Source of the DNA: Theobroma cacao
Lineage: Eukaryota; Streptophyta; Magnoliopsida; Malvales; Malvaceae
Assembly: GCF_000208745.1 (NCBI RefSeq)
Contig: NC_030852.1
Coordinates: 6,939,316 to 7,003,315, forward strand
DNA length: 64,000 bases
Direction of reading: 5' to 3'
Part shown: positions 1 to 12,889 of the stretch, in pieces
Layout of the letters: each line of letters begins with the position of its first letter
How positions within the stretch are numbered: the first letter of the stretch is position 1
Position numbers and translations under genes: made by a program
The notes under the pieces: generated by a model
Databases searched by the model: none
What the model saw: the letters and a program-made list of their open reading frames with translations, nothing else
What the model was told of the DNA's origin: nothing

Positions 1-122
1 TTGATGATTGTTCATAAATCTTTGCACATATGTGGTTAATCGTTTTTGAACAATTCCTGTATTGGTCATGTTATATCTATTGTTGATGATTGTTCATAAA
101 TCTCTGCACATATGTGGTTAAT
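1..122. repeat. 40-bp direct repeat, spacing 82 bp
   Basis: The block TTGATGATTGTTCATAAATC, continuing through CACATATGTGGTTAAT, occurs at 1-40 and again at 83-122 with one difference. It lies just upstream of a Copia-like LTR and may be the 3' internal end of that element. Confidence 0.8.
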
Positions 123-238
123 GTTATATGCACATATTAAGGGGAAGTAATCCCTTAATTGCACATACATATAAAGAATACATAGACATTATACTCTTAA
201 TCTAGGAGTATTTTGTCATGATCAAAAATTGGAAAGAA

Positions 239-1457
239 TGTTGACTCCATATTTTTTTTTCTATGATAACAAAACATTTCTCATTCTATGATGTCTAATT
301 ACATTATTTAGGTGTGTAGGACAAAGTTTAAATCCATTAATAGAATTGTTGTTTGAAAGCAAGTTAAGAAGCTTGTTGTGTTATAAGAATGGTTAATTAG
401 TTAAAAGAGCAAAGAACAAAGAACTAAATAAAGTCAGAATAATGTTAACTAGTTAACATGAAGCCTTAATCAGTCAAACCAGTGTAATGTTAACTAGTTA
501 ACATGAAGCCTTAATTAGTCAAGGTTATACATGGCATTACATCAAAGGAAAGAAGAAAAGCCTTAATCGGTTAACAGAAGGCATAACTGATTAAGAATAT
601 ATTGAGTGCAAAACAGAATGATTGATGAAAAATAATATTTAAAGGTGTTTGAAAACAGAAAGTTATTAATTAGTTAAAGCTGTTGTTAACTAGTTAACAT
701 AGTGAAACAATTTGAAAGTTAAAGAAAGCTTAATGGGTTAAAGTTTGTCTTTAACTGGTTAATGAAACACTGTTAGCAGATTTGAATTTAACCACTAAAA
801 GACAAAATAACTGCCCAAAACTTTTTGTAACAGCTAGTTTCTGTCTCCAACGACCAGAAGTGATTTTTCAAGAATTTAAAACATCTCTAACGGTCATAAA
901 GAGTTGGGGGAAGTTCCAAAGATTTTGAAAGAGCTTAGAAAAGCAAAAACCTTCTCTTTTACACTCGTATTCCACTCCAATCTTTATTCAAGTGTTTGAG
1001 CGGAAGCTTGTACAACTTAAATCAGTTAGGTGATCATTTGTGCCTCATTTTATCTTTTATTTCTTGTTTACTTAGAGTGTGCAGGGCGCTTTAAGGGGTA
1101 GTCTAAGTTAGGGTAAGCTTAGGACTTGTTGTAAAAAAATTGGAGCATGGCTTAGAAGCTCACCTTGTAAAAGCTTAATGGAAGCTGTTAATTCCACTTA
1201 TTTTACTTGAAAATCCTTGATTAGGAAGATCAAGATATTGGGTGTAGGTCAGGTGGATCAAACCAACCGAACCACTATACATATTGTATTTTGTCCACTT
1301 CTCTTAATCTTTCTTTAATTGGTGTTTGCTAACCTCAACAAGTTTTCGATCCATCCATCTTATATCCTCCAAACAGATTTTAAATTTCAAGAGCTATCCT
1401 TTAAAATAATTTTAAGTGTTATTCAAGCCCCCTCTAGCACTCCTTTCAAGACCAACA
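239..1457 (+). mobile_element. Copia-like LTR, copy A
   Basis: Starts TGTTGACTC and ends CTCTAGCACTC...GACCAACA, the TG...CA termini typical of LTRs. It aligns along its length with copy B at 4978-6222, including a shared stretch on clock-like phrases such as AAAATCCTTGATT and GAACCACTATA near the 3' end. No primer-binding site, gag or pol follows. The inner part is built from many short repeats containing TTAACTAGTTAAC. By eye it is clearly diverged from B, so old. Confidence 0.7.
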
Positions 1458-2429
1458 AATTCAAGATGATATGTTTTGTAGAAAATAGAATGGTTATCCC
1501 ATAAATTCCAATTCGTCAAGAGGGTGGACTTGATAGAATCATATGGTCTTACACAACATATGTTATCTACAATATTAACTCATGTTATCATTATTTGAAG
1601 AGTGTGTTAGCAAGGAAAGCATAACAAGACCATCCACATCTCATATTATTGATATGGAAGTTTAGAAAATGATATAAAATGAGAAATTTCTTTCTAGAGC
1701 TTGTTTAAATGTTGTGGCAACTTTACTAAATCTATAAAAGAGAAAGGTGAGCTCAAGTCCTATGTGTCCAATAAGGGCAGATTTGCATAAGAGCAAGAAG
1801 GAAGGGCAGTGGACCCTTTTTGAATTTTTGTTAGTTAGTATTATATATATTATATATTTTATATATTTTTAGGGGATTTAATAGGGGAAAAGGGGGTAAT
1901 GGACCCTCTTGAATTTTTTTTAATTTTTTTAAATTGAAAGATTCATTGAAATTTAAAGATTCATTGTTAAAATATATTTTAAATTAATATTTTGAGATAT
2001 TTATTTAATTTTAAATATAACTATACAACATATTATGTACAATATGACAAGCCAAACTCTGAGCCAAAAACACTTTTATGCTTGAGCCCAAGTTTAAACA
2101 TCACTATACAAAATGTTATGTACAATACAAAATATTAAACTTTCCTTTAACGCCTCAATTCTTCTCTTTCCATTAAGGTCTTAACGCCTCACTTCCTTTC
2201 TTTCCCTTAATGCTGGTCCCTCAATCCTAAAGAAAGCACTGTATTTTTGGTATATATATGCATCATAATTTGATATCTCATTTATTTGTGATTTTTTTTT
2301 ATTAAAATGGTAACCGCCTTTGATTAACATTTTAGATCTGCCACTGCTGTCCAATATGAATTGTTGTTACAAGGTGGAAAACACAACAGTTAGAACTTTT
2401 GATAGGTAAATGATAGCTCTATTATATGG
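1458..2429. other. No gene; AT-rich transposon debris
   Basis: No credible coding frame. The interval 1795-2345 is bracketed by a GGCAGTGGACCC phrase and a GATCTGCCACTGCTG phrase, an imperfect inverted pair, suggesting the ends of a decayed DNA element. The rest is unassigned. Confidence 0.45.
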
Positions 2430-4080
2430 ATTTTTTTGGTCATATTTTGGGATATTAATGTAGCTAAGTCCTTGTGTTTTAAGTAGTTTTTAAAAAGTTT
2501 TTATGTTTTTAGTTAATTAGTTTAAAACATGTTAACTTAGTTTAATTCAAGTAATTCTAGTTTATTTTCAAGTTGAAAGTCCTATTTTAAGCCAATGCTA
2601 ATTAATCCTTGTGTTTGTAGGTTTTCAAATGCATAAAGTTAAATGGTGATGAACTATGCAATGGAAACTAAGTGCATATTTTCATTGAACATGTTGTTGT
2701 AATTCGGACATAACTTAAGCTACAGAGATTCAATCAATGTGATTCTTAGACCCTAGGAAAGCTAAGAGGCAGACTTACAAAGTTCATGTTTATCATTTCA
2801 CCCAGAGCATCCTTGACATAGGAGAAAATCGCATTTCAAGATGAGGTACTGCAACTGTTTACGCCAAGGCAGCACAAAGAGCAGCACTGCGGCCTTGCAA
2901 GACTCAAGGTCGTAGTGCCCAAGGGAAGCAGCACTACTCCCATACTAAATCCCAAGAGCTCAACGTTGCAACACCCATGGAGGAAGGTTGCGACACTGAT
3001 TGGAAAACACTGAAAAAATATCCAAGTGTGGAGCGTCGCGGCACCTAAGAAGCAAAGTCGCCACGCCCTGACGTGTTTATATAGGATTCAACTATTTGGG
3101 AATTGAATTTTTAGGGCTTTTTGGAGGCTATAAATATGTGATTTTCAGTAGCTGAATGGGTAAGACTTAGAGTGAACAAACGGTAGTTTTTTAGAGAAAA
3201 GAAAAGAGCTCTCCAACAAAAGAAATGAGAAGAAATCGAAGGCAACCAAAGATCGAGAATCGAAAGAGGCTTTAATATTCCTTTTTTTTTCATTTCTTTC
3301 TTGTTCTTTTTCTATAAAAATGATCTTTTCTTTTGAAATGGTTATATTTGCTATAGAAAAAATGATGAACTAAATTTGTTTTATAGGATTATGGGTTATT
3401 TCATTATGTAGTTTGAATATATGATTTCTCTTTGCTTAGTATTAATGGATTTTGTATGGTTTATTCAATTATGTACTTATTGCTTTTCACTACTTGATCA
3501 CTAGTTGAAATGTATTGGGTCTCAAATGTAACTCGACAGAGGGAGTTTAAAATAAATCATTGTTTTGAATAGCCTCGTTCAATTCACTTTAGAATTAGGT
3601 GATAATTTCGTATTTAGGATAGACATATACTTAAATACCTTAGGCAGCCACATTAGAACACAAATGCAATGAACAGTTTCTAATTAATTTACATAGACAT
3701 ATGGAGTTAGTTTTGAAAAGGTATGTGTGCAAGATCTCGACAGAGACTTATACATAATATGGATTTTAGGTTAGCCATATATCCCATTAATCTAAGTTAA
3801 GGAGAATGATTAAATTCAGATGAAATTTTGAGAGATACCATAATCTTAGGTTTTTGAATTAATATTTTTCTTAGTGAAATTCTATTCTTTTTTATTTACT
3901 TAGTTTTAATAATAATTTTTAGCTTAATCAATCATTCAAAATCGAGTGCTTGGATAGGATAACGGTTATTATAAAGTTAATACTTAGTAAGAATAGGTGC
4001 AAATGTTTGTGGGAAATGGTACTTAACTTACCTTTATATTACTTGTATGGCTACATGCACTTATATGTATTAAACAGACA
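2430..4080 (+). mobile_element. Gypsy-like LTR relic, copy E1
   Basis: About 1.65 kb that parallels 12890-14525 in the same order: an opening CATATTTTGGG with AGCTAAGTCCTTG, a middle with GGGCTTTTTGGAG, a stretch with ATGATGAACTAAATTTG, and a closing TATATTACTTGTATGG. Such shared ends without coding sequence fit solo LTRs of one family. No open frame of note is inside. Confidence 0.6.
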
Positions 4081-4451
4081 ATAGTAAATACAAAAAGTTA
4101 TGAAGATGGAAATGATGAGTAATGAGGAAAGAATGTTCTTGCCTATACCAGTTTCACTTACTTGTTGGCATATATGGAAAGAAAGATGCAAAGCTAGTTT
4201 TGAAAGCAAGATGCTTGATGGGAGGAAGAAGGTAGATAGAATTATAAGGGTTGTATTTGGGAGGTAATCCTATAAAAGGATGCTTTGAAGATAACTAAAC
4301 AAAATTTAGTAAAAAATGAGAATGAAAAAATCAAAGAATGATTATGAAAAAGTGAATGTTAATGGAGCTTTTAACAACTCTTAAACAACAGTTGCAATTG
4401 TGATTATGGTGAGAAAGAGTCATGGCAAATTGATAGCAGAATTTGAAAAAA

Positions 4452-4740
4452 TGTTAGCTTTAAAATTATTATAGTTTGATTATGAAAAAATGATCAAATT
4501 TGCTTGAACATTATTTGAGTAATCTTTGACAATTTCTTGAAATGATTTAACTCCCATACATTTGTTCTTACATAGACACAAGCTTGACTCTTGAAGTTAT
4601 TGAACTATATCTATAAGCTTGTATTACTTAGGTGTATGAGTGTTTATGATTCTCATTCATTAAAGTTTGATTTAAAGATTAAAGGAAAATCTTGATGCAC
4701 TCATTAAGGGGGAGTTTTGAATATCTTGTTTAATGATGAA
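4452..4740 (+). mobile_element. LTR fragment related to copy C
   Basis: Starts TGTTAGCTTTAAAATTATTA and matches the first 200 bp of the LTR at 10853, including CTTTGACAATTTCTTGAAATG and ACATTTGTTCTTA. The match ends near a purine tract ATTAAGGGGGAG at about 4702. It is a truncated LTR. Confidence 0.55.
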
Positions 4741-4977
4741 AAAGAAAAAGGAGAGAAAGGAAGACTAAGTTAAATATAGTTAAATAGGTCTTCATGTTTA
4801 ATTTATGTGTGATGCTCAGTTTTGGTCTTGTTGAATATTATGTAAAGAAAACTAGATGCATTGACTAAAGGGGAGCAACTCATTACACACAAAGATTTGA
4901 AGCATTCATATTGAACATAGACATTGTACTCTTAATCTATGAGTGTTTTGTTATCATCAAAAATAAGAAATAGAGAA

Positions 4978-6222
4978 TGTTGACTCTATGTTTTTGATGA
5001 TAGCAAAATTTTTCCATTCATTGATGTCTAATTATATTGTTCATTAATATATTTTGTATATGAAAGCAAGTCAAAGATGTTTGTTTAGTTGCACAATGGG
5101 TTAGTTGGTTAAACAAGCAAAGAAGAAAAAGCTTAAATGAAGACAGATTAGTCTTAACTGGTTAACACAAGATTTAATCAGTCAAGCGGGTGCTGAATAC
5201 AAATAGAAGCCACTTAGTCAAATAATTAAGGGAGTTGGCCAACTACAACTCAAAAATGGAGGTGGCCGATTCAGAAACAGAGAAGACTTAGTCGACTAAG
5301 AAGTATCGTTAGTCAACTAAGAGCTTACTACCAGAAATCTGGATTACGAGATATAAAAAACCTAATTGACTAAGAAGCATTGTTAGTCAACCAAGAGCTT
5401 ACTGCCAAAAATTGAGTTCAGAGACAAAGATGACTTAATCGACTAAGAAGCACACTTAGTCAATTAAGAACACATAGTCAGAAAATTTGAATTTCAGCAC
5501 AAAAGGACAAAATAACTGCTAAAAACGGCTATTTTCTGTCTTCAACAGCTAAAATTGATTTTGCAAGTATTTAAAGCCTCTCCAATAGTCAAAAACAAGA
5601 TAGAGAAGCCATCCATAATGCTTTTGAGGTTAGAAGACCAAAAACCTTCTCTTTACACTTGTATTTCACTCCTATCCTTTGAAAAAGTGTTTGAGCTTAA
5701 CTTTGTACATCTTAGATCAGCTAGGTGATCAACTGTACTTCATCTTTTCTCTATTTTCTGTTTACTTAGAGTGTGAAAAACACTCTAAGGGGTTGATCAA
5801 GCTTGGGTTAGCTTGGTTGTTGTGGTGGGTTCTAACTTAGCCTTAGAAAAGTTAATTTTGGATTTTGGTTGATCCCATGAAAAACCATTTTTAAAGGTTG
5901 TGGCTGAGCCTGTAAAAAGCCATTGTAAAAGCTTGGTGAAAGCTTGAGAATTTCACTGATTTTAGTGAATTGGTTTGAAAATCCTTGATTGGGAGATCAA
6001 GGTAGTGGATGTAGGTCAAGAGGACCGAACCACTATAAATCATCGTGTTTTTATCTATCTTCTTTTATTTTTTTCTTACTCTTAGCATTTAAATCATTCC
6101 TACAACAAGCCTTAAACTTCCATTTTCAAATTCTGTTAATCAGCCTTTTACGTGGAAGGAATTTTAATGTCATTTCAAAAGTGCTATTCACCTCCCCTCT
6201 AGCACGCTCTTTGGGACCAACA
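4978..6222 (+). mobile_element. Copia-like LTR, copy B
   Basis: TGTTGACTC start and CCTCTAGCACG...GGGACCAACA end match copy A at 239-1457. About 110 bp before each copy lies a purine-rich tract (AAAGGGGAG here), followed by a shared segment ending in AATG|TTGACTC. The segment between A and B lacks element genes, so A and B may be two independent solo LTRs rather than one element. Confidence 0.7.
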
Positions 6223-9130
6223 AAAAAAGTAAAAGCTTTTTCAACTCTAAAAACTGAAGCTGAAGCTAAAGCAATGTGAAACTAGTAATTTTCATTACTT
6301 GGATAAATTAACTAGTTAACTTGGTGAGCTTAAGAAATGTAAGGACTAGCCAAAAACCTTAATTTCATCGTTGAGAATTCACAACTAAAGGTTATGGAGG
6401 TGGTGTAAAGGAGTTAGAATGGAATTAGGCTTTAAAAGGAATAATGTTTACAAGCCTAGACTTGAAAAGTCAACCCTAATGCATAAAGGGTCGGCCCTAT
6501 GAAGGAACAATAGGGAAAATTCATACAATTTGATCTAAGGTCGATCCAGTGAAGGAAAACTGGCAGAAATACAAACATTTTGGTCTAGGGTTGACCCTAG
6601 AGTGCCCAGATATCCTTAAATGGGCTTAAAAGCCCTAAAACCAAAGACTCACTCATTTATATCACTTCTCTTTGTTCTTTCACCCATTTTCTCTAAAATT
6701 TCACTCCTTTCAAGACCCACAAAATCCCATCATTAAAAAACCTTGGATTCTAAGTGCTAAAGGTAAGGATTTTCACTCCCAAAACTTGTTTTTTTTTTTC
6801 TTTTTATCTTCTCTCTCTAAAAGCTAGAAACTTTTTCTAGATTTTCAAGATTTGGCTAGATCCTTCCACTAGAAGCTCAGCAAGGAGGAAAAATAGGTAA
6901 AGTAAGTTCTTTAGTTAATGTGTATGAGGTTTGGATGGAAGATTGATGAAAGTTATTAGAAATAAGTGAAGATTAAATAGAGCTAGAAATGGGTATTTAA
7001 TGTATTATTAAATTTTCATGGGTTGTTGAAAATATTGACGATTAAACATAATTTTAGGTACTATGGGAGTAGTTTGAGTTTTTTGAAGAAGTTAAGCTTT
7101 CAACAAATGATGCTAAGAGGAAAAAGGCATGCTCCAAGAGGTGGGTATATATGGCATTTTTAATTTGTTTTGACATAATTAAGCATGCCTATTCTACACC
7201 TCGCATTAAAATGTATTTTAATCAACTTTGCGATGTGAACGATAGTTTTAAGCTTGTTTATGAAATCTAAGTATATTATGTAAATATGTTGTTACATATT
7301 TAGATTTAAGCACGAGGAACAAACCTTTCAAATGTTTGATGCCTTAAAATTGATATTTTCTTGTGGTTAATTGGATTATTAATGATTTGAAAATTTAGAA
7401 TGAAAAATGACTAGTTTTGCATAAACCTAGCATTGGGTCAATTTGTCTTCATGATTAACGACTTTGATTTGGTCTTTGTTTTGAACTTTGATCTTGTTGA
7501 TGATTGAATTCACCTTTTGTTTGGAATTGTTCTTTAGATACTTTGATTAGTTATATTTCGAAACCCTTTGATCTTAGATGGTGAATGGATGCAACCTTTC
7601 ATTTGGAAACGAACATTTGAATATTTAGAAATATAACACAAAATGTTTTAGTGGAGCTTACTCGAGTTACGAACTTGTAGCTAGTGGCATTAGCGACTAG
7701 CCATTGTTCACAATGATTAACTTTGATTGGGTAGTTAATGGAGTCCTACCCTTTTGATATACGATTGTTAGTTGATACAATCCTACCTCTTTTGATATAC
7801 AGTTGATGACTATCATGTATGCAACCACTTGGTGCTATTTAGCACTCCACGATCTATTTGAAATGACATTTGACACTATGGAATTAGGATTCAGTATTTG
7901 TTTTGATTTTGGACTCTAAAATTGACATTGTCTCGACTTTGGACTTTGGATTTGGTATTTGTTTAGATTTCGGTCTTTAAATTTGGCAATTGTTTTGACC
8001 TAGCTACTTGAGTTTGGTATTTATTTCGATTTTGGCATTTGGATTTGGTATTTGTCTTGACCTTGATCTTCGGACTGGGTATTTACTGTGACTCTAGTGT
8101 TTAGAGTTGATTTATTCAATTTAGTATGGATTATATTATTTTTTATATCCATTAGTTTTCTTCAAGGGTTTTTTGAAGGTAATGACATTATGTCATTTTT
8201 GAAACTAAACCTTTATTTTCCTCAACATCTACTGCAAAGCTTTTAAACCCGATATTTATTATTTGTTTTCTTGGAAATACTTGAGCATTTTGCAAACTAC
8301 TATTCTCATTTCAAAGGCTTACGAATGGACTTTCAACAAAACCATATAAAATCATTTTAAATGAGTTTGTATCCATCGAGACGAAGATTGAAGATCTCTT
8401 GAATAATTAATCATCCTTGACACATAACTCGCACCTTGGGATGTTTTATTTTGCTGGAGGATTGAATTCCCAAACTCTTTGGACATTTTTTATGGTTAAA
8501 AGGCAAACTTTGATATTGTTTGAAATGGATTACTTACATTATTTAAAAATATCTTTGATAAACACTCTCTCATTTAGCTTGTTACCCCTCCCCGTATCTA
8601 CTCACAGAGTTATTTATAACTTAGACATGTAAGATGCATTTGTTGTTGCAAATTAGTAGTTGGCTTGGTCTATTGTTCTTGGCAAGAGCTGTTTCCACAG
8701 TCAATATTGATAAGTGTTTAGTAAGGCATCCAGTAGGCATCAGCCCCTTTTATTTCAAGTCGTACTCTGCTAGTCTTATTTGGTTTGGTCATTTCTGATT
8801 GATTATCATAGATAAGATAATATTTATGTCTTGTATTAAATCACTTGTATTTGAGATATGCCATGGTATGGCTACACTTGTATTTGTCACAAGATGGCCC
8901 ATACTTGTTATTTTGATATGTGTTGCTTTTGCATTTTAAGCACGTGAGCGTGCAAATTAATATGATATATTCCTTTGTGATATAATATGTTCATGCATGT
9001 TTGATGTACGATTCCATAGTGAGTATTCCTATGATGCTTGTATAAGTATTTAGATTATTTCGTTCATCTCAGGCTTGCATGGGTTAATAAGGTCACTCCC
9101 ATCGATACCATTGTGCCAATTATGGCCCCG
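6223..9130 (+). mobile_element. Decayed LTR-type repeat, no coding capacity
   Basis: Low-complexity transposon-like DNA with a leader-like stretch at 6630-6780 (CACTCATTT, CTCTTTGTTCTTTCACCC). It holds degenerate tandem repeats at 7715-7810 and 7880-8110. No real gene: the open frames are short and of biased composition. The assignment to LTR material rests on context and on the LINE RNase H fragment and LTR start that follow. Confidence 0.35.
7880..8110. repeat. Degenerate tandem repeat, about 45-50 bp unit
   Basis: About four to five imperfect units carry variants of GGATTTGGTATTTG followed by TTTGATTTTGGACT. The units are too diverged for a simple microsatellite. Confidence 0.55.
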
Positions 9131-9150
9131 AATTTATGTTGTGACAAGCA

Positions 9151-9480
9151 ATGAATGAGGGAGTTCAACTTGTTCTAAAGGAAAACTTTCAAAAAGTTAT
9201 TATGGAGATTGATTTTAAAATTATTTATAGGAGTTTTCAACCAAACAAGCATTGCTCAGAATGGAGAATTTTACATATGATAACAAACATTAAAGGTTTT
9301 TTCAAAAAGTTTGAAGATGTGAAAGTGCAATATTTGAATCGAAAATCCAACAAGGTTGCTAATTGAGTTGTTAGTCAATCAGGAAAAAAAAAAGGATGTG
9401 CTTGTCTAATTAGGTTGAAATACCCCATCCTTGATATATATTCTTGACAAAGATGTTTTGCCTACACCACCAAATTAAGT
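9151..9480 (+). pseudogene. LINE-type RNase H domain fragment (broken)
   Basis: The frame reads EGVQLVLKENFQKVIMEID, then WRILHMITNIKGFF and VQYLNRKSNKVAN, ending at a TGA after about 71 codons. After the stop the frame continues VVSQSGKKKGC. This is the C-terminal part of the RNase H type-1 domain carried by plant LINEs and Gypsy relatives: a residue run before E-x-D, then the final YxxRxxNxxAN block. The key acidic pair near the domain start is missing because the fragment begins late. It is a dead relic. Confidence 0.7.
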
Positions 9481-9546
9481 GAGTTAGTGTTAGGAGCTAG
9501 AGGGAATGCAGTATCTTCAACATTTTCCCAATGTATTTAAATTATA

Positions 9547-10852
9547 ATGTTACGACTCAGTCCCAAGCCATGATTGGTGCAATGACCAAGCAGGCAAGCC
9601 CACTAAACTCAAGCAAGTATCAGAAATAGACAAATAGATGTGAATACAATAACAAAATAATAAGAGTAGCAACTCATCATACATATATAAATATATTTCA
9701 TTAAGCATTATCCATATCTCGTAAGATAAGTAAATACACAATTGTGTGCTCAAATATAAGAAAATAGGTAAACTCATTATATATGCCATCTCATGGCTAA
9801 ATAACAGTGTACTCCACACTTTACCAAATACAAAATATAAACAGACATGGACAATAAAGCAGACTCGTAGATAACTAGTGACGCCTACTGAATGCCACAA
9901 TAGACACTTACCAAGATATGGTTGGAGAGTCCTCTAAGAATGAAGAGTCAATCACTATATTAATTTGAAAACAAAATAGAATTTACATGTATGAGTTATA
10001 AAAACCCAGTGAACAGACATGGGAGGGGAGACAAGCCATAAGCATGAGTTTTGTTATAGAAAGCATTACCAAACAATGTAAGTGTGTAATATTAACGTGT
10101 CATATAAATAAATTGTAGTAAATGTAAACCTCTTAATTTTCAACATTTGAAATAGCAAAACATTTGTAGGAAATGCTTAGTCAAAATGGAGTATCTTTTA
10201 AGATAGCAAAATGATTCATGATCTATGCATAAAACAAGTGAAAACAATATTTTGCTAAGTCATTTTGATGGGTTCAAAAGCTTATAAACCCAATAGAAAA
10301 GTAATTTGAAGTAGCAAATGATTCAGTATGAAAAGATGTTTCAAACAAAGTATTTTTGAGAAAAACAAACGTAAGTATCAATATTTCTTGTCCAGAATAC
10401 CTCTTGGGTCATTTTGCTCGACAATTATCGACATCTAAGTATGAGGTATCGATACTTCATGTCTAGAAATGCCTTATGGGCATTATGCTTGTTAGGTATT
10501 GATACCTACTTCAAAGGTATTGATACCTCATTCGTACTTTTCTTGAATTTTAGATAAAAACAAGATTTTTGGATTCAAACTTTCTAGATTTGATTCCTTT
10601 AAGAAAATTAACATGCATTATGCATAATACTCAAGTTTGAGACTTCATTCAAGCATAAAAACCAATGAAGAACCAACTTTGAACTCAAATTAAATTCACA
10701 TAAGAAATCATTTCAAAGACTAAAATTTCAATTTAATACCTTTTTACATTTCGTGTAAAGACTACTCAAGAAGATCATTAGAAACAAACAGATAATCCAA
10801 GGGTACCCAACTTGAGACTAAGATGATAACCGCAACTATCTAGAATCATTTA
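9547..10852 (+). mobile_element. Gypsy-like LTR relic with TATCGATA motifs
   Basis: Starts TGTTACGACTCAGTCCC and shares with 63558 the phrases AGGCAAGCC and CCCAAGCAAGT in the same order. At 10445-10530 it carries GGTATCGATAC and two AGGTATTGATACCT palindromes, like those in the LTR-like DNA at 60960-62900. No gag or pol was seen. Confidence 0.55.
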
Positions 10853-11392
10853 TGTTAGCTTGAAAATTAGTATAGTTTTGATTATCACAAAATGATTCAA
10901 ATTTGCATTTGCTCTACTAGAGTGACCTTTGACAAGTTCTTGAAATGACTAACTTTCATACATTTGTTCTTATATGATTACAAGCTTAATAGCTTTAATT
11001 GTATGAATTCTTGAAGTTACGAGCCAGTATGATTTAGTTGTATGAGTGCTTTTAATCTTTCTAATGTTCACACTTGAGATGTCTAAGTTGCAAGATAGGT
11101 GCACGAGATGAGAAACTCATTGATCTTCACAACATCAAAGTTGTTTCAAACTAAGAAGCTTATTCTCAACTCAACATTTGATCACAAGAAAGATATGGCC
11201 AAAGTTACATGCTGAATTGATAAAGAAATTGAAGATCCAAAGGTAAGCATCGATCTTAAAGCAAGGCAAATTGATCCAATGGCAGAATGATTGAAGAATG
11301 GTTGAAAATTGTGAAGTATAGAAGGCATAGTCGATCCTATAAGCTCCATTGTCGACCTTGTGTCAAGATGGATGAAAAATCACAAAAATATG

Positions 11393-11540
11393 AAGCCACA
11401 GTCAACCTTAACAAAGCTATAGTTGACCCTGAGATAGAAGACAAGAAAAAATCAAGGATTTGAAAAGCCATAGTTGACCTTGACAAAGTTATAGTTGACC
11501 CTCCAAGCTCTGTTGTCAAAAATACAAGCTTGTTGAAAGT
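11393..11540. repeat. Two-copy 74-bp tandem repeat
   Basis: Units share GCCACAGTCAACCTTAACAA and TATAGTTGACCCT with changes. Short GTTGACTAT motifs recur again at 12600-12720, giving the LTR a repeated signature. Confidence 0.6.
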
Positions 11541-11933
11541 GGATCGACTAAAAAACTTCATACTCAACTAGAAATGACCGTTGTACATAAAATTCAAAAG
11601 GAAAACGACTAGTTTCTTGCTTTAATCACCACCAACAACACCAAGGCTTCTTTAACTATAAAAAGGACCATTTGGAAGCATTTCAAGGTGAGGAAGAAGA
11701 AATAAAAGGGTTAAAATATTGAAAATCATGGTCTTGAAAAGAAAATAGAGAAAACCAAGCAAAACTAAGCCTACTTGAGCTAAACCTTCTTTGTGCTTAC
11801 ACTCCAATCTTTTTATCCATTGTTAGGCATTCTTCCACTATTGTACCAAACTAGAAAAATCCACCTTTTAAAGGCACTTTTGCTATTCTTTGTAAAGGTT
11901 CTAACTTATCCTTGAAAAGTTAGTGTTGGTTTG

Positions 11934-12140
11934 TGGTTGAGCCCGTTAAAATCCATGGGTTTTGCTTGCTCCCACTAAAAGGCATTTGCAAGGTTTGCTG
12001 CTGAACCCATTAAAAACCATGGGTTGTGCTTGCTTTTGTTAAAAAGTATTTGAAAGGTTTGTGGTTGAGCTTGTTAAAAACTATGGGTTGTGCTTGCTCC
12101 TGTTAAAAGGCATTTGTAAGGGTTGTGATTGCTCTAAGAA
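11934..12140. repeat. Three-copy 64-bp tandem repeat
   Basis: The landmark CCATGGGTT (or CTATGGGTT) sits at 11953, 12017 and 12081, an exact 64-bp spacing. Units carry GTTGAGCCCGTTAAAA and TGCTTGCTCC. Confidence 0.75.
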
Positions 12141-12889
12141 AAAGCCATTGTAAAGGTTTAATGCTCGATCTTGTTAAAAAGCACATTTCCTTGAGTGGAT
12201 TTGAAACTCCTTAACTTGCTAAGGGAGAGGATGTAGGCATTTGAGAAAGTCGAACCTCTATAAATTTTCTTATGTCTTCACCTTTATTTTTACCTTGAAT
12301 TATTGCACTTGATTTCAAGAAAACCCATTTCATAAATTGCTTATGTCTATATTTATACTCTTTACATTTTGGTTTGCTTCTTTGTTAAAACCTTTTTGTT
12401 ATCCTTACTTATTCACTTCTTGTTGAAAAGATATCTCGAAACATATTTCTTAAGATTATTCTTGTTACATTTGAAAATATTTTAAGTTTTTTACAAGTGA
12501 TCATTTGCTTATGTTTGATTGAGTAGACTCAACTAAAATTTGCATATTCATCATAGTCTTCTTTGAAATTCTTCTTATGAGCTTTCAAAACAAGTTTATG
12601 ATCTAAGGTTGACTATCAAGCCTTTATAGTCAACTATACAATTGTTTAAATAGTTTTTGAAAAGGTTTTACTAAGGAGAAACACAACCATAGTTGACTAG
12701 AGCTTCTCCATAGTTGACTATATTACTTTAGGACCTCCAAAAGTTTTAAAATCTAATTCACCCCCCTTCTTGGATGTTCTTGTTACTTGATTCATTAAGT
12801 TAACACTTTTAATAATTCGGTACATATAGTCACCGATGATATGTGTAATAATAATAAGTGAGGGAACTTCTAATAACTTTATTACATAG

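Larger units (their letters stand above)
10853..12805 (+). mobile_element. Copia-like LTR, copy C (related family)
   Basis: Starts TGTTAGCTTG and ends near AAGTTAACA after CACCCCCCTTCTTGG. Its 3' half parallels copies A and B (AGTTAGTGTTGG, GGATGTAGGCATTTGAG, GAACCTCTATAAA). It carries two internal tandem repeats (11393-11540 and 11934-12140). It contains no coding sequence. The borders are approximate. Confidence 0.5.

Noticed and set aside
9547..9900. A minus-strand frame of 116 codons
   Set aside because: It lies in the LTR-like repeat, is hydrophobic by base composition, and has no family match.
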